From positions 682,001 through 746,000 of the forward strand of contig NZ_JBDKWZ010000001.1 in NCBI RefSeq assembly GCF_039710355.1: a stretch of DNA of 64,000 nucleotides. The letters run 5' to 3'. Below the pieces are notes generated by a model. That model did not search any database, had not been told where the DNA came from, and saw nothing but the letters and a program-made list of their open reading frames with translations. Shown here piece by piece: positions 63,923-64,000 of the stretch. The position numbers were made by a program, and so were the translations under genes. How positions within the stretch are numbered: the stretch's first letter is position 1; every line of letters begins with the position of its first letter. The stretch is from Rapidithrix thailandica (GTDB lineage: Bacteria > Bacteroidota > Bacteroidia > Cytophagales > Flammeovirgaceae).

Positions 63923-64000
63923 ATGGGAAAAAAACAAACCACCATACACGACATTGCCAAAGAACTTAAGCTGAATGCTTCTACAGTTTCCAGGGCATTA
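63923..64000 (+). CDS. LacI family transcriptional regulator, N-terminal fragment (cut by window edge)
   Basis: The frame opens at the ATG at 63923 and continues past the end of the window. The 26 visible residues contain IHDIAKELKLNASTVSRAL, the signature LacI helix-turn-helix (A-x-x-x-x-x-S-x-x-T-V-S-R-x-L pattern). A promoter and palindromic operator lie directly upstream, which suggests autoregulation. The regulated sugar genes are probably in the next part of the chromosome or include the symporter. Confidence 0.88.
   Translation, partial: MGKKQTTIHDIAKELKLNASTVSRAL

Overview
This window is chromosomal DNA from a member of the Bacteroidota, most likely a Cytophagales-like marine or soil bacterium; the genus cannot be named from the sequence. 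The evidence is the Bacteroidota promoter type (TTTG-N19-TAnnTTTG, seen ahead of rpsL and of the arginine operon), families largely restricted to this phylum (DUF4290, DUF4199, the N-acyl-ornithine carbamoyltransferase ArgF', the str cluster without tuf), weak Shine-Dalgarno sites, and secreted proteins typical of the group. There are no tRNA or rRNA genes, no CRISPR array, and no intact insertion sequence or prophage. I saw no broken genes; the only partial ones are murQ at the left edge and a LacI-type regulator at the right edge.

Layout. 1-8.3 kb: end of murQ, a Ca2+/Na+ antiporter, DUF4290, a UvrD/PcrA helicase, YqgE, a five-repeat DUF349 protein and DUF4199. 8.4-10.5 kb: oxyR and a lipoprotein gene, bracketed by two copies of a dispersed repeat (family R1). 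10.5-15 kb: a small alarmone hydrolase, an SdiA-regulated-type lipoprotein, a PlsC acyltransferase and a DAO-type oxidoreductase. 15.3-22.8 kb: clpB with two hairpins in its upstream region, aroC, and the str operon rpsL-rpsG-fusA-rpsJ, which closes with a strong terminator after rpsJ. 22.9-30.7 kb: a seven-gene arginine operon (GNAT-argG-argC-argD-argF'-argB-argE) with a consensus promoter and a roughly 290-nt leader that can fold into several hairpins. 31-36 kb: an O-succinylhomoserine sulfhydrylase/OsmC pair, rhodanese, an outer-membrane barrel, and an acyl-CoA dehydrogenase whose promoter lies between two identical palindromes. 36.4-45.7 kb: tsaE-ald, engB, an M3 peptidase, a two-motif aspartyl protease with PDZ, a thioesterase, NDH-2 and an RRM protein. 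46-53.7 kb: SMP-30 lipoprotein, GH9 glycosidase, YeiH with a LysR regulator, and metG. 54.6-64 kb: dnaA, an outer-membrane protein, a 625-residue MORN-repeat protein, a 912-residue membrane-anchored propeller-like protein, a sodium:solute symporter, and the start of a LacI regulator preceded by a palindrome.

The best-supported functional unit is the arginine operon. It should convert glutamate to argininosuccinate through N-acylated intermediates. Residue 90 of its carbamoyltransferase is Ala, which points towards N-succinylornithine rather than N-acetylornithine as substrate. The least explained signals are two families of short, non-coding, inverted-repeat-bounded elements (R1 and R2, three copies each), the arginine leader, the clpB upstream hairpins and the twin operators of the acyl-CoA dehydrogenase.
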